This document shows, one piece after another, positions 1 to 9,852 of a stretch of 64,000 nucleotides of DNA (position 1 is the stretch's first letter; every line of letters starts with the position of its first letter). The notes beneath the pieces were generated by a model, which did not search any database, was not told the DNA's origin, and worked only from the letters and a program-made list of their open reading frames with translations. The position numbers and the translations under genes were made by a program. The DNA is taken from contig WTBR01000028.1 of the NCBI GenBank assembly GCA_013138975.1, forward strand, positions 62,001 through 126,000, given 5' to 3'. The DNA comes from Bacteroidales bacterium. Lineage in GTDB: Bacteria > Bacteroidota > Bacteroidia > Bacteroidales > UBA12077.

Positions 1-1085
1 TTTTCTTCTAATTGGTATCCGTTAATTTGTGAATTTAAAAATTCTAATTTTCTCTTTTGTGAATACTCTATCTTTTTTAAGCAAGTATCATCAATAATTT
101 CATTTAATATTAAATCTTCACCAAAGTAATATTCAAGTTCTAAACGCTCATTTAAATTGCTTGTTTTATCTCTTACAGGATGATAATAAAATCCTTTATC
201 TTCATTATATGAATTGCTTAAATCCTTTATTTCGCTTTTTAAAAAATCTAATTCAGATGAATCTATATAGTTTTTCAAGAAACTCTCTTTCCTTTTTTCA
301 AAATGTGATTCATATACTTTGAACGGACAATATTGCCAATAAGAATTTTCTTTTAAACTTTGTTCATACAAATCATTAAATGCAATTCTAAATTGATCAT
401 GAAATTTAAATAATTCTTCTGTTGTACTATTACTATTTTTCTTATAAAAATGATTAATTTCATGTACTTTATCATTAAGTAAAATAATTAATTTCTCTGA
501 TTTTTCATTGTTTAAAACAACTGAATTACTGATTTTGTATTTTTTTGCATTCGTTTCTTTTTCTTCTGGGGAATGTTTTTTTAATAAATGTATAACTGAA
601 CGTATAGCAAATCCATCGGCAATATGAGTTCTTTTTATCATTGCTTTATGATCTGCAACGTTTATAAATTTGTCATCAATAGGGTCATAAATCTCTTTTG
701 AGGGAAATTCCCATTCTTCATTTTCATAGATATGAGTACTTTCTTCATAAATTCTTTCTAAAAAAATCATACTATAATATACCTCAACATCATTCAATGT
801 TATTTTTGATTTGAGAGGATCAAAATTTCCTGTTATTTTTTCTAAATAATTATATATTTCAATTTCAGAAAGTTCATAATCGACTACATATTCTTTTTTT
901 CCTTTAGATAGGGATATTAATTTGTTTTTTGTTTCAATGTCTTCTATTTCGTTAATAAAAGATTCAATTTCTGTCAATGTGCCTATAATTATTGTTTCCC
1001 CACATTTAATTTCAAAAACATTTTTGTTATCGGTTATTGCATCAAGAAAATTCTGTAATGAAAGGTTTAAGTAATCAGCGCTCAT
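1..1085 (-). CDS. Unidentified protein, 3' end beyond window
   Basis: An open frame runs on the minus strand from an ATG at 1085 through the window edge with no stop, giving at least 361 residues. It starts MSADYLNLSLQNFLDAI. I do not recognise a family. The protein looks soluble: there is no signal peptide or membrane segment, it is rich in Lys, Glu, Asn and aromatic residues, and it alternates acidic helices with short strands. A central stretch (HIADGFAIRSVIHLLKKH) is followed by a long helical part. Codon use matches the neighbours, so it looks like a real gene rather than chance. It lies 100 bp upstream of and divergent in function from the M28 lipoprotein gene on the same strand. No function is assigned. 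Confidence 0.7.
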   Translation of the reverse strand, partial: MSADYLNLSLQNFLDAITDNKNVFEIKCGETIIIGTLTEIESFINEIEDIETKNKLISLSKGKKEYVVDYELSEIEIYNYLEKITGNFDPLKSKITLNDVEVYYSMIFLERIYEESTHIYENEEWEFPSKEIYDPIDDKFINVADHKAMIKRTHIADGFAIRSVIHLLKKHSPEEKETNAKKYKISNSVVLNNEKSEKLIILLNDKVHEINHFYKKNSNSTTEELFKFHDQFRIAFNDLYEQSLKENSYWQYCPFKVYESHFEKRKESFLKNYIDSSELDFLKSEIKDLSNSYNEDKGFYYHPVRDKTSNLNERLELEYYFGEDLILNEIIDDTCLKKIEYSQKRKLEFLNSQINGYQLEE

Positions 1086-1185
1086 TGGAAAAGAAATTAA
1101 TTAATACTTTTAATTTACCGATTGGAATAATTCAGAATCATTTTTAAAGTAGAATTTTAATCCAGTGTGTGAAAGAAATATACTG

Positions 1186-2811
1186 TTATCTTTTTGCTTT
1201 AAATTCCGATCCATCTTTCCAACCAGGAAAAGTCTTTTCATTGCTTAGTTCGTAACCAATTCTAAACAATATGTTCGCATCATTAACAATTCCGGTAAAA
1301 TTCCAACTTGTTGGATCGTATTGATCCTTAGGCTTATGGTAATTATTATTTATCCAGTTAGCTTCTTTTTTTGCTGCCCATTCTTTGCCAAACTCTACAT
1401 TATCGCAATTACCTCTGGCAAATAATGCAGGAACTCCTGCACGAGCAAAACTAAAATGATCAGCACGGTAATACATCCCGGTTTGAGGATTTGGATCGGG
1501 AAGAATATACCTGTCATATTTTTTTGCAAATTTTTCTAAATAGTCTTCCAGTTCAGATTGACCATAGCCCGTAACCATAATATCTTTATATGGGCCAAAA
1601 GGTAACATTAAATCATTATTAATATTAGCTACAGTTTTATTTAAAGGAAAAAGTGGGTGTTGTGTATAATATTTAGACCCTAGTAATCCTTGTTCTTCCG
1701 AGGTAGGAGATAAGAACATAATTGTTCGGGCAGGACGCTTCTTTAAATTTGCAAATGCTTCAGCTATTTCTAACATCCAGGCTGTTGAAGTTCCATTATC
1801 TACAGCACCATTATAAATTGAATCACCATTTACAGGAGTCCCAATTCCTAAATGATCCCAATGAGAGGAATAGATAATTACTTCATCCGGTCTTTCTTTT
1901 CCGGGAAGAATCCCTATAACATTTTTAGATGTTGCAAGTTTATGACTACTTTCAATATTATGACTTAATCGAGATCGCATTCGAAATGCTTTGAAATCTG
2001 AATTTTTAGCTTTTTCTTTTTGTTCCATCAAATCAAATCTGGCTAATGAGAATAATTCTTTGGCTGCATTTAAGGTCAACCAACCTTCAATATCACAACT
2101 TGATGTGTTATTATCTTCAGTTTGTAAATGTAATTTTGGAATTGTAGCACCATTTAGCACAACACTCCAAGGATATCCTGCCGGTTCGGTTTCATGTATA
2201 ATAAATATTCCTTTAGCTCCTTGTCTGGCAGCTTCTTCATATTTATATGTCCAACGACCATAATAAGTCATTTCGTTGCCTTTGAAGAAATCTTTATTAT
2301 CTGTTCCAAATCCCGGATCGTTAACTAAAACAATAACTGTTTTGCCTTTTACATTTATTCCTTCGTAATCATTCCAGTTGTATTCGGGAGCAACAATTCC
2401 GTATCCTGCAAAAACCATATCGGAGTTTCTAACCGAAATTTTATCGACTAAATGTTTCGAAAAAGTAACAAAATCATCTTTATAACTTAACTCAATTGAA
2501 ACATTCCACATATTTACCTTTAATCTTTTGTCGGGGATATTAGTTACCTCAACCATCGGCACTTCTTGGATATAACTACCATTATTTGCCGGTTCAAGAC
2601 CAATTCGCTTGTATTCTCTTTCTAAAAAAGCAACAGCTTTTTCCTCCCCAATAGTAAAAGGTTTCCTTCCCTGAAAATCATCAGAAGCAAATTCAGAAAC
2701 AATTCGAGCCATATCTTCTTCATTAATGGTAGATTCGGCATTATTATAATCGGAGCACGATGATAATATGATTGTAAGTATTAATAATAATGATATTGTA
2801 GATTGTTTCAT
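1186..2811 (-). CDS. M28 family zinc peptidase, lipoprotein
   Basis: Predicted exported metallo-aminopeptidase/carboxypeptidase of family M28, 541 residues. The N-terminus (MKQSTISLLLILTIILSSCS) is a lipoprotein signal with the lipobox Cys at residue 19. A protease-associated (PA) domain sits around residues 110-225 (FAGYGIVAPEYNWNDYEG, ARQGAKGIFIIHE). The catalytic domain carries the expected zinc ligands and general base: SSHWDHLG (His, Asp), GAVDNGTS (bridging Asp), TSEEQGLLGS (Glu-Glu), NNDLMLPFG (Asp) and RADHFSFARAGVP (His). The active site therefore looks complete. It probably trims peptides in the periplasm or on the cell surface. The substrate cannot be read from sequence. It lies 71 bp downstream of prfB on the same strand and may be transcribed separately. 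Confidence 0.9.
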   Translation of the reverse strand: MKQSTISLLLILTIILSSCSDYNNAESTINEEDMARIVSEFASDDFQGRKPFTIGEEKAVAFLEREYKRIGLEPANNGSYIQEVPMVEVTNIPDKRLKVNMWNVSIELSYKDDFVTFSKHLVDKISVRNSDMVFAGYGIVAPEYNWNDYEGINVKGKTVIVLVNDPGFGTDNKDFFKGNEMTYYGRWTYKYEEAARQGAKGIFIIHETEPAGYPWSVVLNGATIPKLHLQTEDNNTSSCDIEGWLTLNAAKELFSLARFDLMEQKEKAKNSDFKAFRMRSRLSHNIESSHKLATSKNVIGILPGKERPDEVIIYSSHWDHLGIGTPVNGDSIYNGAVDNGTSTAWMLEIAEAFANLKKRPARTIMFLSPTSEEQGLLGSKYYTQHPLFPLNKTVANINNDLMLPFGPYKDIMVTGYGQSELEDYLEKFAKKYDRYILPDPNPQTGMYYRADHFSFARAGVPALFARGNCDNVEFGKEWAAKKEANWINNNYHKPKDQYDPTSWNFTGIVNDANILFRIGYELSNEKTFPGWKDGSEFKAKR

Positions 2812-2882
2812 GTTTAATAATAAAGACCGTGAATAATTGTGTTATAAATATATTATTTCATTTTTTTTTAGAATTTCAGAAA

Positions 2883-3972
2883 TTATTTACCCCCAAACTC
2901 CATTAAATAGGCTTTTATAAATCCTTCAAGATTTCCATCAAGAACATCCTGAACATTCCCCATTTCAAAATTAGTGCGTACATCTTTAATTATTTTATAA
3001 GGATGTAAAACATAATTTCGAATTTGTGATCCCCATTCAATTTTTTTCTTTTCCCCTTCAATAATAGCTCTTTCGTCCATCTGTTTACGAAGCTCTATTT
3101 CGTATAATTGAGATTTAAGCATTTTTAATGCGTTCTCTTTATTATTTAATTGCGAACGGGTTTCCTGGTTTTCAATTACAATTCCTGTTGGTGCATGATG
3201 CAGACGAACAGCTGTTTCTACTTTATTAACATGTTGTCCCCCGGCACCACTCGAACGAAAAGTGTCCCAGGTAATATCTGCAGGGTTTATTTTTATTTCA
3301 ATAGTATCATCTATAACCGGAGAAACATATACAGATGCAAAAGAAGTATGCCTCCTGTTAGCAGAATCAAAAGGAGATAATCGAACTAATCGATGAACAC
3401 CATTTTCACTTTTAAGATATCCGTATGCAAAATCACCTTCAAATTCTAAGGTAACGGTCTTTATTCCAGCAGTGTCACCAGCTTGATAATTTACTTCTTT
3501 AATTTTGTAATTATTACGCTCTCCCCAACGTATGTACATTCGCATTATCATCTCCGCCCAGTCATGGCTTTCTGTACCACCCGCTCCCGGATTAATTTGC
3601 AAATATGCTCCTAAAATATCTTCTTCCTTACGAAGCATATTTTTCAACTCAAGATTTTCTATTAGCTCAAGTGTTTTCTTATGTTGATTTTCAACTTCTG
3701 ATTCTTCAATTTCACCTTCCTTATAAAAGTCAATTCCAATTTTCAGTTCTTCAAGTTGAGTCTCAATATTTTTAAAAGAATTCGTCCATTCTTTTATTTT
3801 TGATATTTCTTTTAATTTTTTTTCTGCTTTTTTAGGGTCATCCCAAAAATTTGGAGCCTGAGTTTTTTCTTCCTCTTCATCTATTCTAATTAGTTTACTT
3901 TCGACGTCAAAGATACCTCCTCAGTGCATCTTGTCGCTGTTCAAGATCTCTTAATTGTTCGTTACTAATCAT
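2883..3972 (-). CDS. prfB: Peptide chain release factor 2, programmed +1 frameshift
   Basis: RF2 recognises UGA and UAA stop codons and triggers peptide release on the ribosome. Translation starts at the ATG at 3972 and reads 21 codons ([21 protein letters not shown]) to an in-frame TGA at 3909-3907. A +1 shift at CTT-TGA-C resumes as [15 protein letters not shown] and continues to the stop at 2883. Both halves match the family: the N-terminal helical domain, then [19 protein letters not shown] with the catalytic GGQ loop ([14 protein letters not shown]). The stop-codon recognition region lies between them. A caller that ignores recoding would report only the 254-residue downstream frame from an internal Met at 3647. 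The full product is about 362 residues, normal for RF2. Confidence 0.96.
3906..3921 (-). promoter_or_regulatory. prfB programmed frameshift signal
   Basis: On the minus strand the sequence reads AGGAGG TAT CTT TGA C. AGGAGG is the internal Shine-Dalgarno-like stimulator, CTT is the slippery codon and TGA C is the weak stop context. This is the classical RF2 autoregulatory site. When RF2 is scarce, the ribosome pauses at TGA and slips +1 into the main frame. All elements are at canonical spacing. Confidence 0.95.
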
Positions 3973-4043
3973 TGTAATAATTATTATTTAATGTAATTGT
4001 AAAAATAGTATTAATGTAATGAATCTTAGCTATTGTAGGATAT

Positions 4044-4070
4044 AAAAAAAGGGAGCAAAAGCTCCCTTTT
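4044..4070 (-). terminator. Bidirectional intrinsic terminator
   Basis: A perfect 6-bp stem (GGGAGC / GCTCCC, loop AAAA, 4051-4066) is flanked by seven A on the left and four T on the right. On the minus strand this gives hairpin plus a run of seven T, 24 bp after the LPP20-like gene and before prfB. It should isolate prfB from the upstream lipoprotein gene. Confidence 0.8.
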
Positions 4071-4089
4071 AACTAATAATGATAATTTC

Positions 4090-4677
4090 TTAGTAACCAC
4101 TTTCAAGTTTTTCCATTTCTTTATCAAAAGTATCTTTATATTTTTCGTAGTCATAATCTACTTTTAATCTTTGATCTTTTGAAAGTTTGTTATTCATAGC
4201 TTCTTCAAGAGCATCAGTACTCATTTCAATAGCCATATAACATTTGTAAGTACCTGTTTTTGTTTGAGTAATTTTCTCACAAATAGTTCTAACGCTATTT
4301 AGTTGTTGGTTTATAACTTCTCTGTTAAGCGCTTCGAATCTTTCTTCAACTTCTTCAACATTGTTATACTCTCTAGAGTTAACATAGTTATCAGTTGTGC
4401 CTTTGATAACTGTCTGAATTTGACTTGCTAATGCTGCTTTAGAATTACTGCTTGCTTTTTTGCGAGCAATTTCCATATCAGTACTTTCTCCTGTTGCGTT
4501 TGCTCTAAAAGTATTTTTATCACTTCTGAATTCAGGTCCCGAGCAGTGAAGTTCAATTAAAGTTTCATTTTTTACGTTAGTAATTTCTTTTTTTCCACCA
4601 CAGCTAGTAAACATGCCTCCAAAAATAACAGCACTTGCTAGTAATAATCCAAATGGTTTGTACATTTTAGTTTTCAT
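4090..4677 (-). CDS. LPP20-like lipoprotein
   Basis: 195 residues with a lipoprotein signal (ASAVIFGGMFTSCGGKKE, lipobox Cys at about residue 26). The mature part contains the helix typical of LPP20-family lipoproteins, MEIARKKASSNSKAALASQI, followed by an alpha/beta stretch (INQQLNSVRTICEKITQTKTG) and a charged helical C-terminus. The family is surface or outer-membrane associated and of unknown biochemical role. The gene stands alone: 248 bp of AT-rich spacer separates it from recX upstream, and a strong terminator follows. The family assignment is by pattern and the function is not inferred further. Confidence 0.7.
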   Translation of the reverse strand: MKTKMYKPFGLLLASAVIFGGMFTSCGGKKEITNVKNETLIELHCSGPEFRSDKNTFRANATGESTDMEIARKKASSNSKAALASQIQTVIKGTTDNYVNSREYNNVEEVEERFEALNREVINQQLNSVRTICEKITQTKTGTYKCYMAIEMSTDALEEAMNNKLSKDQRLKVDYDYEKYKDTFDKEMEKLESGY

Positions 4678-4925
4678 AATGTTGATTTTAGAATTTAATA
4701 ATTAGTTAATTTTATAAATTTATTTTTCTATTAAGTTTGTTAATGCTTAACCGGAGTTGATTTTGTCAACTTTTTTAGTCACTCAAGATAAGCAAATATT
4801 TCTTGAACTACAATATTTAAATTTTCATAAAAACACTTTTTTACAATTATCAGATTGTCTAAGTATTATTTTATTCAATTCTCAATAATTAGTTGTAAAA
4901 CTAAATGAATTTTTAATATTTATTA

Positions 4926-5408
4926 CTAATTCAGCTTTTCAATAATTGATGAAACAATATCAAATACCTTGCCATTCTCAAATCCTCTTGATATTGCAAA
5001 TCGCACAAGCTTTGATTTTATAGTATATTCATCACTATCTTTTATAGTTTTAAATTTTTTAATTAGCTCAGATTCTAAAAGTTTATCATATTCTGTTTCC
5101 AGAATCTTATCTAAAGCACTTTTAATATTTTCAGATGATATGTTTTTTTGTTTTAAGGTATATTCTATTTTTATCTTACCCCATTTATTATATTTGAATT
5201 TATCTTTTGCATAAAATACAGCATATCTTTGTTCATCAATAAATTTATCTTCTAATAATAAATTAATTACAGTGTCATGATCTTTACTTGGGAGTTTCCA
5301 GTCGAAAAGTTTTTTACTAATGTCGGATATGCATTTCTCTTGCGTAGCACAAAGATTTTGAGCTTTGGTTAATGCAACTTTAATTGTTATGGTTTTTGTT
5401 GGATTCAA
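4926..5408 (-). CDS. recX: RecX family recombination regulator
   Basis: RecX binds and modulates RecA filaments. The 160-residue protein shows the three-helix tandem repeats of the family, with the conserved core FIDEQRYAVFYAKDKF followed by KWGKIKIEYTLKQKNIS. Length is normal. The start is a TTG at 5408: the same frame has no Met near the N-terminus and is closed by a stop at 5423-5421, so a non-ATG start (TTG 5408 or ATT 5414) is required. It begins 7 bp after the prmC stop, so the two are almost certainly co-transcribed. No recA is visible in this window. Confidence 0.88.
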   Translation of the reverse strand: MNPTKTITIKVALTKAQNLCATQEKCISDISKKLFDWKLPSKDHDTVINLLLEDKFIDEQRYAVFYAKDKFKYNKWGKIKIEYTLKQKNISSENIKSALDKILETEYDKLLESELIKKFKTIKDSDEYTIKSKLVRFAISRGFENGKVFDIVSSIIEKLN

Positions 5409-5415
5409 TGTAATA

Positions 5416-6276
5416 TTATTTTAGAGTCCCTTTTAACATTCTGTCTTTCTCATTAATATCTTTCTTAAGCGTAATATTTGTAAAAAAATCGTTCTTAAAT
5501 AACAATGAAGTTTCTTTCCCATACGCTTCGTTAATCTCCAGATAAATGTTTCCTTTAGGGTTAAGGTGGGTTAGTCCAAAATTAATAATTGCTTTATAGA
5601 AAACTAATGGGTTCTCGTTTGGAACAAATAAAGCTCGTTCAGGTTCATAATCAAGAACGTTTTTATGCATTAAGACTTTTTCTTTTTCAGCTATGTAAGG
5701 AGGATTGCTTACAATTATATCAAATTTTTCATTTAATTGAATATTAGAATCAAGAATATCCAGGTGCTTAAAATTAATATCAACACTATTTAATTTGCTG
5801 TTTTTTTGAGCCTGATTTAATGCTTCTTTTGAAATGTCACAGGCATAAACTTTGGAATCTGGAAGGTTCTTAGCCAATGATATTGCTATGCATCCACTAC
5901 CAGTTCCAATATCCAATATACTTATAGATTTGTTTCTGTTTTCTTGAATTATCCAGTCAACTAATTCTTCTGTTTCCGGACGAGGTATTAAAACATTTGA
6001 ATTTACAATAAATGGTAAATTAAAAAATGTAGTTTCTTTTAATATATATTGTATCGGTTTATATGATTTTAGTTCATCTAAAATGCTTAAAATTTGTTTG
6101 TAAGAATTTTCTTGAATTTCTAAATCCTGAGAAATCAACAATTTCGTTCTTGAGTAATTGAAAAGATGTTCAAAAATCAGATAAACGAAACTATCAATTT
6201 CATTCATCGGATAAAGATCCTTTAATTCGGTTTTTATGAATGAAATTACTTTCTTTATGCTATTATTTGCAGTCAT
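5416..6276 (-). CDS. prmC: Release factor glutamine methyltransferase
   Basis: PrmC (HemK) N5-methylates the Gln of the GGQ motif of RF1 and RF2. The 286-residue protein has a helical N-terminal substrate-binding domain and a Rossmann SAM-binding domain with ILDIGTGSGCIAISLA (motif I). The catalytic NPPY motif is present (IIVSNPPYIAEKEK). It starts at ATG 6276, only 22 bp from the divergent ribD start, so the two promoters must overlap. It is followed by recX. Its substrate RF2 is encoded 1.5 kb away, though in a separate unit. Confidence 0.95.
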   Translation of the reverse strand: MTANNSIKKVISFIKTELKDLYPMNEIDSFVYLIFEHLFNYSRTKLLISQDLEIQENSYKQILSILDELKSYKPIQYILKETTFFNLPFIVNSNVLIPRPETEELVDWIIQENRNKSISILDIGTGSGCIAISLAKNLPDSKVYACDISKEALNQAQKNSKLNSVDINFKHLDILDSNIQLNEKFDIIVSNPPYIAEKEKVLMHKNVLDYEPERALFVPNENPLVFYKAIINFGLTHLNPKGNIYLEINEAYGKETSLLFKNDFFTNITLKKDINEKDRMLKGTLK

Positions 6277-6298
6277 TCTTCAAATTTAAATAATTTGT

Positions 6299-7393
6299 AT
6301 GATCAAAAATACAATTCATGAAAAATATATGCAGCGATGCATTGATTTAGCAAAACAAGGATTGGGAAATACTGCACCAAATCCTATGGTGGGATCTGTA
6401 ATTGTTTATAATGGTAAAATTATTGGTGAAGGATATCATAGGAAATTTGGAGAACCTCATGCCGAAGTTAATGCTATTAATTCTGTACAAGATAAAAGCC
6501 TTCTTAAAAAATCAACTATATATGTTAATCTTGAACCATGTTCTCATTTTGGAAAAACACCCCCATGTGCAAACCTAATTGCTGATATTGGGATACCTAA
6601 TATTATTATTGGATCAATAGATACTGCATCTCATGTTTCTGGAAAAGGAATTGAAATACTAAAAAAATCAGGTTGTAACGTTACAACAGGTGTTCTTGAA
6701 AGGGAATCAAGAGAACTGAATAAAAGATTTTTTACATTTCACGAAAAACAACGACCATATATAATTTTAAAATGGGCACAAACAAAAGATGGATTTATTG
6801 ATATTGAGAGAAAAAGAAACAGTCCGAAAGAACCAACCTGGATAACGAATGAACATGCAAAAACTCTTGTACATAAATGGCGATCGGAAGAGCAATCAAT
6901 ATTAATAGGAACTAATACAGCATTGGCAGACAATCCGAGTTTAACTACACGAAATTGGATAGGGAATAATCCCATTAGAATTGTATTTGATAGAGAATTA
7001 AAGTTACCAAGCCATCTAAATATATTTAACTCCGAAGCCGAAACGGTTCTAATAGCCGATAATTCGTGTAAAAATATTAAGGTGAATGGTTTAAGATCAA
7101 ATATTGGCATTAAATTTGTTAATTACGATATTGATTTTTATACTCAATTATTTGATGTTTTAACGAAAAAAGACATACAGTCAATAATTATTGAAGGGGG
7201 AAGTAAAGTTTTGGATTCATTTATACAGAATAACATTTGGGACGAAGCACGAATTTTTCACGGAGATAAAGTATTTGATAAAGGTGTAAAAGCTCCTAAC
7301 ATAATATTAAATGAACCCATTAATTTTGTTATTGGCAATTGTAAATTAGTGTTAATCAAAAATAAAGAATCGTTAATCAACAATTTGAATTGA
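6299..7393 (+). CDS. ribD: Bifunctional riboflavin deaminase/reductase RibD
   Basis: RibD performs two steps of riboflavin synthesis: deamination of the pyrimidine 2,5-diamino-6-ribosylamino intermediate, then NADPH reduction of the ribosyl side chain. The N-terminal cytidine-deaminase fold has the zinc motif GEPHAEVNAI and PCSHFGKTPPCANLI (His, Glu, two Cys). The C-terminal reductase domain (from about residue 150) includes ILKWAQTKDGFI and IIIEGGSKVLDSFI. The length of 364 residues is normal for the fused enzyme. The gene is divergent from prmC. No other rib genes are visible nearby. Confidence 0.95.
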   Translation: MIKNTIHEKYMQRCIDLAKQGLGNTAPNPMVGSVIVYNGKIIGEGYHRKFGEPHAEVNAINSVQDKSLLKKSTIYVNLEPCSHFGKTPPCANLIADIGIPNIIIGSIDTASHVSGKGIEILKKSGCNVTTGVLERESRELNKRFFTFHEKQRPYIILKWAQTKDGFIDIERKRNSPKEPTWITNEHAKTLVHKWRSEEQSILIGTNTALADNPSLTTRNWIGNNPIRIVFDRELKLPSHLNIFNSEAETVLIADNSCKNIKVNGLRSNIGIKFVNYDIDFYTQLFDVLTKKDIQSIIIEGGSKVLDSFIQNNIWDEARIFHGDKVFDKGVKAPNIILNEPINFVIGNCKLVLIKNKESLINNLN

Positions 7394-7483
7394 TTAGTCA
7401 TAAAATTTTAAATTGATTAAAACCTTTTGTAAATTTATAAATTATCTAATTTGGACTTTTGAATAATAAAAAACCTATATAAA

Positions 7484-9838
7484 ATGAAAAAATACAAATT
7501 CAAGCGTGTTTTATTCTTTACCCCAATGTTATTGGTTCTAATTTCTTTTATAGAATGTAGTCCCAAGTTATATTCAACCGGTAAAGATTTTGTAGCATCA
7601 GGAAACTATGAGGATGCGGTTGCTCAATTTACAAAATTGATTGAGGAAAATCCTGAGTATACTGAAGCTTATGTTGCCAGAGCAGATGCATATGAAAAGG
7701 CTGGCAAAAAAGCTGAAGCTGCAAGTGATTACAAAAGAGCAGCAGCATTTGAAGATAAGGATGAGTCGATTTATTATAATGCTGGAAGATTATACTTTGA
7801 TCTGGAGCAATATAAAGAAGCAATTCCTATGTTAGCGAAAGTTACTGCTATGGATAAAAAGCATATTAATGCATATAAATATAAGATGGAATCTTATATT
7901 GCATTGGAAGATTATGATAAAGCAATAAAAGAAAGTAACGATTTAGTTAATTTAAGTGAAACTGCGCAAAACTATTCTCGAAGCGGTTTTATAAACGACA
8001 AATTGGAAAATTATAATCAAGCTGAAACAGATTATAGGAAATCTATTGAGAAAGCATCTAATGTAATTGAGACACATGTAGCTTTAGCGGATGTTCTTTA
8101 TAAAGCAAAAAAATATGATCCATCATTAGTTGCCTGTAATCAGGCTTTAGGACTTAATTCCAAATCAAAAGAAGCTTTATGGATAAGAAGTAAGATATAT
8201 AAGGAAAAGATTGATTATCCAAATGCTATTAATGATCTTTCAAAAATGATTATTTTTTCTCCTGATGATATGGACGCATTTTTTGCCAGAGGATTATTTT
8301 ATCAGGAATTTAATCAACATCAAAGTGCAATAAATGATTTTAGTAAAGTTATCTCCGAGGATTCTAAAAATGCGATAGCTTATTACCATCGTGCAAAATC
8401 TAACGAAGAAATTACACAATATGCAAAGGCTATTTCCGATTATCAAGCTTATGCAAAATTTTCTGATAATGACGAAAATGCAAAAGATAGATTGGAAATT
8501 GTTAAAGAACGTTTATATGAATTAAATAGAGAAAGCAATAAGCCGAATTTCACTTTTGTAGAGCCATTAGAAAGAGAAGGAAACTCTATTAATATTATTG
8601 AAGATGCTGTTGAGGTTGTTTTAAAAGGACAAATAACTGATCAGAGTGATATTCAGTATGCTAAAGTTGATGGTGCTGAAGTTGAATTTAGTGAAAATGC
8701 TGAAAATAATGAATTTACAATAACAATTAATGCTACCGGTAAAGAAACTATTTCAGTTGCTGTTGCAGATGTTTATAATAATGTTTTAGCAACAACTTAC
8801 AAATTAAATAGAACTGAAATAGTTCCTCCTCAAATTAGCTTAATTGCACCATATGCATCATCCACAGGTGAGATTTATATGGATGTTGATAATAGAAAGC
8901 TATATGTTGAAGGTAAAGTAACTGATGATAATAAAATAAAAAGTATCATAGTTAATGAAATGACAGCAAGCTATTCTGTAGATGCAAATAACCCGGAATT
9001 CTTCGCAACTATAGATATTGCAAATAAGAAAAAATTTATTGTAAAAGCAGAAGATATTTATGGTAACATAAGCAAAAAGGAATATACCATTAATCGCGAA
9101 GGACTTGAAATATCTCAGGATAACCCTATGGGTAAGACATGGGTTATTTTCATTGAGAATTCAGATTATGAAACTTTTGCAAGTCTTGAGGGCCCTATAA
9201 AAGATGTTAGTATGATGAAAGCAGCATTAGCAAATTATAAGATTCATAATATTATTCATAAGCAAAATATGTCAAAAGCTGAATTAGAAAGATTTTTTGC
9301 TATAGAGCTCAGGGATTTAGTTCGAGGAAATCAAGTGAATTCATTACTAGTTTGGTATGCAGGGCATGGAAAATTTGTAAATGAAAATGGATATTGGGTT
9401 CCAACAGATGCAACTCGTGATGATGAATTTACATATTTTAATATTAGTACATTAAAAGCAGCATTACAATCCTATGCTACCTTTGTTACTCATACTTTAG
9501 TAATTACAGATGCATGCGAATCAGGGCCAACATTTTATCAGGCAATGCGTTCAGGACTAAAGGATCGTGATTGTGGAGATTGGGAAGCTACAAAATTTAA
9601 ATCATCGCAGGTATTTTCTTCTGCCGGATACGAATTAGCTATGGATAATTCACAATTCACCAGAACATTTGCAAATACTTTGAGAAATAATCCAAATGCA
9701 TGTTTACCTATTGAAAATGTTGTTTCTAAAGTTACCGTTGCAGTAGCAAAAGATGGTATGCAAAAGCCTCAGTTTGGTAAAATTGATGGACTTGTTGATG
9801 AGGGAGGTACATTTTTCTTTATTTCAAAAGAGAGATAA
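7484..9838 (+). CDS. TPR-repeat protein with C-terminal caspase (C14) domain
   Basis: 784 residues. An N-terminal hydrophobic segment with Cys (VLISFIECSPKLYS) suggests export, perhaps as a lipoprotein, but the lipobox (FIEC) is atypical. Residues about 30-340 form roughly eight TPR units (for example SGNYEDAVAQFTKLIEENPE). Residues about 360-540 are two beta-sandwich, Ig-like segments (VEVVLKGQITDQSDI and LYVEGKVTDDNKI). Residues about 545-784 form a caspase-like domain: GKTWVIFIENSDY, catalytic His628 in WYAGHGKF and Cys678 in ITDACESG. Both catalytic residues are present, so a cysteine peptidase is plausible. Only 14 bp separate it from the next gene (propeller–SpoIIE phosphatase), which indicates an operon. 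Confidence 0.85.
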   Translation: MKKYKFKRVLFFTPMLLVLISFIECSPKLYSTGKDFVASGNYEDAVAQFTKLIEENPEYTEAYVARADAYEKAGKKAEAASDYKRAAAFEDKDESIYYNAGRLYFDLEQYKEAIPMLAKVTAMDKKHINAYKYKMESYIALEDYDKAIKESNDLVNLSETAQNYSRSGFINDKLENYNQAETDYRKSIEKASNVIETHVALADVLYKAKKYDPSLVACNQALGLNSKSKEALWIRSKIYKEKIDYPNAINDLSKMIIFSPDDMDAFFARGLFYQEFNQHQSAINDFSKVISEDSKNAIAYYHRAKSNEEITQYAKAISDYQAYAKFSDNDENAKDRLEIVKERLYELNRESNKPNFTFVEPLEREGNSINIIEDAVEVVLKGQITDQSDIQYAKVDGAEVEFSENAENNEFTITINATGKETISVAVADVYNNVLATTYKLNRTEIVPPQISLIAPYASSTGEIYMDVDNRKLYVEGKVTDDNKIKSIIVNEMTASYSVDANNPEFFATIDIANKKKFIVKAEDIYGNISKKEYTINREGLEISQDNPMGKTWVIFIENSDYETFASLEGPIKDVSMMKAALANYKIHNIIHKQNMSKAELERFFAIELRDLVRGNQVNSLLVWYAGHGKFVNENGYWVPTDATRDDEFTYFNISTLKAALQSYATFVTHTLVITDACESGPTFYQAMRSGLKDRDCGDWEATKFKSSQVFSSAGYELAMDNSQFTRTFANTLRNNPNACLPIENVVSKVTVAVAKDGMQKPQFGKIDGLVDEGGTFFFISKER

Positions 9839-9852
9839 CAAAAAAATAAAAT

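Noticed and set aside
3150..3380. Plus-strand open frame inside prfB
   Set aside because: Shadow frame with Cys/Tyr-rich composition and no protein-like pattern, fully covered by a conserved gene.
2883..3647. prfB as a 5'-truncated or frameshifted pseudogene
   Set aside because: The break coincides exactly with the known RF2 recoding signal and both halves match the family.
7629..7835. Short frames inside the TPR region on both strands
   Set aside because: They follow from repeat-driven base composition and show no independent coding signature.
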